Shown here: in pieces, positions 5,750 to 8,677 of the stretch
Position numbering within the stretch: the stretch's first letter is position 1
Layout: every line of letters starts with the position of its first letter
Assembly: GCA_040235395.1 (NCBI GenBank)
Contig: JBECKS010000011.1
Coordinates: 1-8,677 of the forward strand
Reading direction: 5' to 3'
Origin: JBECKS01 sp040235395
GTDB lineage: Bacteria; Pseudomonadota; Gammaproteobacteria; Pseudomonadales; JBECKS01
Length of the DNA stretch: 8,677 nt
Notes under the pieces: model-generated
What the model saw: the letters and a program-made list of their open reading frames with translations, nothing else
The model's database searches: none
Told to the model about the DNA's origin: nothing
Made by a program: the position numbers and the translations under genes

Positions 5750-6493
5750 ATGTCTGAAAAAAATACTTTCCGGGTTCTGTCTTACAACATTCATAAAGGC
5801 TTTAGCCGCCTTAACAGAAAATATATTGCTGAAGAAATTCGTCATTCCATTCGTCTCATCAATGCCGATATTCTTTTTCTTCAGGAAGTTATTGGCAGAA
5901 ACGACCGTCACCATATTCACTATCACGAATGGGACGATGACAAACAACTGGAATACCTTGCTGACTCCGTCTGGAACCATTACGCCTACGGAAAAAATGC
6001 CATTTATGAGCATGGTCATCATGGCAATGCCATTATGAGCAAGATTCCGTTTTCACAATGGGAAAATGTTGATATTTCCTTCATTCGAAAATCTCACCGC
6101 GGCATTCTTTGCGGCGAACTTGAAAATGGCTTGAGCCTGATGTGCACACACTTTGGTTTGTTACCCAAGGAACAGATGCAACAAAGCAAAAAGCTTGAAA
6201 CAGAAATTGCTTCACGTATTAGTCGAGGTTCGCCATTTATTCTTGCGGGTGATTTTAATGATTTTAGTTTACGAACACACAAAGCGCTGGAACACAAACT
6301 GGGATTAAAGGAATGTTTTGATGGTCATCATCAAAAACTGGCGCTTACCTTCCCTTCAAATTTTCCTGTTTTCCCTCTCGACAGGATTTATTATTCAGGT
6401 CTTAAACTTGTTGACTGCGAACGCCTTTCTGGCGACCCATGGAATAAACTTTCCGATCATTGCGCCTTGTTCGCAGAGTTTGAGTTTACATAA
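5750..6493 (+). CDS. ybhP: YbhP-like endonuclease/exonuclease/phosphatase-family protein
   Basis: 247-residue member of the metal-dependent EEP fold (DNase I, exonuclease III, inositol phosphatase, sphingomyelinase). The family residues are in place: Asn13 in SYNIHKGF, Glu46 in LQEV (metal ligand), the HHGNA segment, His134 in THFGL, Asp168/Asn170 in AGDFNDF, LDRIYY, and the catalytic SDH (Ser235-Asp236-His237). The INIHKGF-type start and the HHGNA motif match E. coli YbhP closely. The start lies seven bases after the clsB stop with no separate ribosome binding site, so translational coupling is likely. The real substrate is not known. The constant pairing with a cardiolipin synthase suggests a phospholipid or phosphodiester head group rather than DNA, which is inference. 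No signal peptide is visible. Confidence 0.88.
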   Translation: MSEKNTFRVLSYNIHKGFSRLNRKYIAEEIRHSIRLINADILFLQEVIGRNDRHHIHYHEWDDDKQLEYLADSVWNHYAYGKNAIYEHGHHGNAIMSKIPFSQWENVDISFIRKSHRGILCGELENGLSLMCTHFGLLPKEQMQQSKKLETEIASRISRGSPFILAGDFNDFSLRTHKALEHKLGLKECFDGHHQKLALTFPSNFPVFPLDRIYYSGLKLVDCERLSGDPWNKLSDHCALFAEFEFT

Positions 6494-6507
6494 TTTGAAA
6501 ATAAAAA

Positions 6508-7404
6508 CTAAATGACAGGGATTTCTTCATCATCATTGTATAAAGCGGATTTAATATCCTTGATCTGTTTTTCAACAGCCATCTCGCCCGCTTCAATAAT
6601 TCGTTTTGCCTGATCAAAATCCATCATATCGATATCAGACACTTTCGGAGTTAATAGTACGTCTGGCGGATCACCAACCATCCTGCTTCGCGTTATCCTG
6701 TCCTGCATCACGTTAATTGCTTTTGCAAAACTATCAAACATACTCGGTGGTGACATACTTTCAATCACGTGACTACTCGAACTTTTCGGTGCAGAAAAAT
6801 GTCGCTGGATGATATTACCGTTAAGATTTACCGCCAGAACAAAATCCGGTTCAAAGTGCCGACATAAATTTACTGGCACAGGATTCACGACACCGCCATC
6901 AAACAACCAGCGGTTTCGATAATAAACAGGAGGAAGAAATCCGGGAATCGCCGTTGATGCCAGTATCGCATCATGCAAACTTCCCTGAAGAAAACGCACT
7001 TCCCTGCCATTCATCATATCCGTGGCTAGCGTCGCAAAGGGCAAGGATAAATCTTCGATAAGAACATTATCGGCAATCACGTTAGATAATTCTTTCCTTA
7101 CTCTTTCTGCATGCACAACTGCACCGCGTGAAAACGTAACATCAAGAAAACGTAATAAACGCCAACGACTAAGATTAATAGCCCACTCTTCAAGATCATC
7201 CAATCGATTATGGGCATAGGCTGCGCCTACCAGTGCACCAATCGATGTACCACAAACAATATCTGGCTCAATACCATGACGAACCAAGGCTTTAATTACA
7301 CCAATATGTGCCCAGCCTCTTGCCGATCCACTGCCCAGCGCAATGGCAATTTTCTGTTTGTTCTCAGGAAGAACAATAATCTCTTCGCTTGTATCTTCAG
7401 CCAT
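6508..7404 (-). CDS. rssA: RssA-type patatin-like serine hydrolase
   Basis: Patatin-like phospholipase family protein of 298 residues from ATG 7404. The glycine-rich oxyanion loop GSGSARGWAHIG (24-35) is followed by the nucleophile elbow GTSIG (Ser54) and the catalytic aspartate in FDGGVVNPVP (Asp169). The Ser-Asp dyad is complete, so it should be active. ASTAIPGFLPPV and the tail segment RSRMVGDPPDVLL match E. coli RssA (YchK). There is no signal peptide or membrane helix, so the protein is probably cytoplasmic. I prefer ATG 7404 because AGG lies nine bases upstream. A GTG at 7422 in frame would add six residues but has no ribosome binding site. In E. coli rssA sits beside rssB, but no rssB is here. 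Substrate is unknown; lipid acyl esters are the family expectation. It ends 14 bases from the end of ybhP on the other strand. Confidence 0.85.
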   Translation of the reverse strand: MAEDTSEEIIVLPENKQKIAIALGSGSARGWAHIGVIKALVRHGIEPDIVCGTSIGALVGAAYAHNRLDDLEEWAINLSRWRLLRFLDVTFSRGAVVHAERVRKELSNVIADNVLIEDLSLPFATLATDMMNGREVRFLQGSLHDAILASTAIPGFLPPVYYRNRWLFDGGVVNPVPVNLCRHFEPDFVLAVNLNGNIIQRHFSAPKSSSSHVIESMSPPSMFDSFAKAINVMQDRITRSRMVGDPPDVLLTPKVSDIDMMDFDQAKRIIEAGEMAVEKQIKDIKSALYNDDEEIPVI

Positions 7405-7422
7405 TTCTGCAAACCTGTTCAC

Positions 7423-7621
7423 TCAATATCTTTAAAAGTATTACACCAACAAAAGTAGATTAGCCCTAAGCCGTACTCAAGACAATTCGTCTTTTTACTT
7501 CAATGATTCTTTTACTAGGCAAATCCCTTCAAATACACGCTTTAGAGTTCTTAATACTCTCTTTAAAATCTGGCCTTAAAGTATGCTCATTCTATAAATC
7601 CTTCTAACACAGGGTATAATT
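7423..7621. promoter_or_regulatory. Divergent intergenic region with phoB -10 element
   Basis: About 200 bases without a gene, between the patatin-like gene and phoB. TATAAT at 7615-7620 is a perfect -10 for plus-strand transcription, but position -35 (7592-7597, CTATAA) is poor, as at activator-dependent promoters. Upstream is the inverted repeat CTTTAA-N9-TTAAAG (7561-7581) and a GAGT/ACTC repeat just before it. I could not find a convincing 11-base direct-repeat Pho box. No clear promoter for the minus-strand gene was recognised. Confidence 0.45.
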
Positions 7622-7669
7622 TTGCAAACTGCATCAATCAACATCAACAGAGCACAAGCACCCTTAAGC

Positions 7670-8362
7670 ATGAATGGCAGACTCATCACATTAATTGAAG
7701 ACGAACCTGATATTCAGGAAATCATCGCCTACAACCTGAAACGCGAAGGCTATCAGGTTTCTTCCGCGCTCAACGGCGAGACTGGATTATCACTTATCAA
7801 TATGAAGAAACCCGACCTGATTCTTCTTGACCTTATGTTACCAGGTATTGATGGATTGGAAGTCTGCAGGCGTTTACGTGCAGAAATTGAAACGCAGGAT
7901 ATTCCTATCATCATGGTGTCAGCAAAGGGAGAAGAGTCAGATGTAGTCTTGGGGCTAGGTTTAGGCGCAGATGACTACATCGCCAAACCTTTTAGCCCGA
8001 AAGAATTGATTGCCAGAGTTCAGGCTGTCTTGCGTCGTAGCCAGCAAGCGCCTCAAACATCGCCAGAATCAATTATTCAGCGTGGCGAACTAATCATAGA
8101 ACCAGGGAAGCACAAAGTTTCACTCGAAGGAAATGAAATTTCCTTTACAGCTTCTGAATTTAAAATGCTGTGCACTCTGGCGTCCAAGCCCGGACGTGTA
8201 TTTACTAGAGAACAACTCATCAACCTCAGTCTTGGCGAAAACGTGGTGGTGGTTGATAGAAATATAGACGTCCACATTCGCGCCATTCGCAAAAAGCTTG
8301 GAGAAGAAAACTCTTTTATTGAAACCATTCGCGGCATTGGCTATCGATTTAAAGATATCTGA
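7670..8362 (+). CDS. phoB: PhoB-like OmpR-family response regulator
   Basis: Transcription factor of a two-component pair, 230 residues from ATG 7670. The receiver domain has Glu10/Asp11, phospho-acceptor Asp54 in LILLDLMLPG, Ser84 at the switch position and Lys106 in YIAKPFSPKEL. The winged-helix domain (about 135-228) contains FTASEFKMLCTLASKPGRVF and VVVDRNIDVHIRAIRKKLG, and ends in ETIRGIGYRFKD, the PhoB/PhoP pattern. A TTG at 7622 with AGGG before it would add 16 residues. I prefer ATG 7670 because it gives the normal family length and because the TATAAT at 7615-7620 would start the RNA after the TTG; however, ATG 7670 has no good ribosome binding site. A sensor kinase gene follows after 73 bases. 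Phosphate control (PhoB) is likely from family and neighbour but not proven. Confidence 0.8.
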   Translation: MNGRLITLIEDEPDIQEIIAYNLKREGYQVSSALNGETGLSLINMKKPDLILLDLMLPGIDGLEVCRRLRAEIETQDIPIIMVSAKGEESDVVLGLGLGADDYIAKPFSPKELIARVQAVLRRSQQAPQTSPESIIQRGELIIEPGKHKVSLEGNEISFTASEFKMLCTLASKPGRVFTREQLINLSLGENVVVVDRNIDVHIRAIRKKLGEENSFIETIRGIGYRFKDI

Positions 8363-8385
8363 TATTGCCCTTCAGCGCGATATCT
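8353..8385 (+). repeat. Inverted repeat between phoB and the kinase gene
   Basis: AGATATC (8353-8359), overlapping the phoB stop, can pair with GATATCT (8379-8385). A short T-run follows (8389-8393). The stem is only seven mostly A/T pairs around a 19-base loop, so it is at best a weak attenuator that would lower kinase expression relative to the regulator. Confidence 0.3.
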
Positions 8386-8435
8386 AGGTTTTTGTGTTAC
8401 ATTTATTTCTCCAGCACAAAGGTAAGACATCCAGC

Positions 8436-8677
8436 ATGTTTCGATCTTCTTTTTTATGGCGACTTTACGCGGGCATTGTCGGCGTTATTCTGATATGCGC
8501 CTTTATCATCAACCTTCTGCTCACCAACTATATTAAAGAAAACAATTCCGAGGCGCTTAATCAGGAATTACTCACCCGTGCGCAATTCCTGAAAGAAGTA
8601 TCCTTGCCCTACTTCAAAAGAAAAGACTCTGATTTTCATGATCTGCAAAATCATCTTCAACAATTGGATAAGGTCGT
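8436..8677 (+). CDS. phoR: PhoR-like sensor histidine kinase, N-terminal part (cut by window end)
   Basis: The first 80 residues of a membrane protein that runs off the right edge. It opens with FLWRLYAGIVGVILICAFII, a transmembrane helix at about 7-31 behind a short basic N-terminus. A charged, helical periplasmic segment follows (NSEALNQELLTRAQFLKEV), the layout of PhoR-type kinases with an extracytoplasmic sensor, then PAS, HisKA and ATPase domains. None of the kinase motifs is inside the window, so the assignment rests on the adjacent PhoB-like regulator and on the N-terminal style. AAGG (8419-8422) is 13 bases upstream of the ATG, a long spacing. An alternative is another OmpR-family partner kinase. 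Confidence 0.7.
   Translation, partial: MFRSSFLWRLYAGIVGVILICAFIINLLLTNYIKENNSEALNQELLTRAQFLKEVSLPYFKRKDSDFHDLQNHLQQLDKV

Noticed and set aside
5702..6022. Minus-strand frame rich in Val/Ile/Met opposite ybhP
   Set aside because: Antisense shadow of a well-supported gene; its hydrophobic look comes from the complement of Asn/His/Asp codons.
7583..7604. Pho box upstream of phoB
   Set aside because: TCAT and TTCTA repeats occur but not with 11-base spacing, and matches to CTGTCAT are poor.
7622..7669. TTG start of the PhoB-like protein
   Set aside because: It has AGGG upstream, but adds a 16-residue tail not typical of the family, and the -10 box would place transcription start after it. Not fully excluded.
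1..8677. Mobile elements, CRISPR arrays, tRNA genes or toxin-antitoxin pairs
   Set aside because: No long direct or terminal repeats, spacer arrays, transposase or integrase motifs, or cloverleaf-like segments were seen.

Overview
The window looks like chromosomal DNA of a gammaproteobacterium of low-to-moderate GC content. The best evidence is recognisable homologues of enterobacterial BaeS/BaeR, Spy/CpxP, FNR, ClsB, YbhP, RssA and PhoB. A marine Thiotrichales-type relative (for example near Methylophaga) would fit, but that is only an impression. There are no tRNA or rRNA genes, insertion sequences, CRISPR arrays or phage genes, and composition is even throughout, so this reads as core chromosome.

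Layout, left to right. (1) 1-819: a possible gene tail, then a promoter and a stand-alone cyclic-nucleotide-binding-fold protein with no DNA-binding domain and without the usual ligand-binding glutamate. (2) 820-3525: a C-rich G-free tract (possible Rho loading site), an operator-like palindrome, then baeS-baeR (two-component envelope-stress system) and a small Spy/CpxP-like periplasmic chaperone, closed by a perfect bidirectional hairpin terminator. baeS has no usable ATG/GTG/TTG at its proper N-terminus and appears to start at ATT behind a strong ribosome binding site. (3) 3526-4602: an AT-rich spacer and, on the minus strand, fnr, the oxygen-sensing iron-sulfur regulator, with its own promoter. 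(4) 4603-6493: clsB (cardiolipin synthase of the phospholipase D family) and ybhP (endonuclease/exonuclease/phosphatase family), adjacent as in E. coli. (5) 6508-7404: a minus-strand RssA-type patatin-like hydrolase that converges on ybhP with almost no gap. (6) 7405-8677: an intergenic promoter region, a PhoB-like response regulator, and the start of its PhoR-like sensor kinase, cut by the window end.

Functionally the window is a neighbourhood of envelope and environmental sensing. BaeSR with Spy handles misfolded periplasmic protein. ClsB, YbhP and the patatin-like protein may all touch phospholipid turnover. FNR reads oxygen, and PhoBR probably reads phosphate. I see no clearly new multi-gene system. 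The most unusual items are the apparent ATT start of baeS, the linkage of a Met/His-rich short Spy-like protein to baeSR, the perfect LacI-type palindrome before baeS, and the degenerate cyclic-nucleotide-binding protein.
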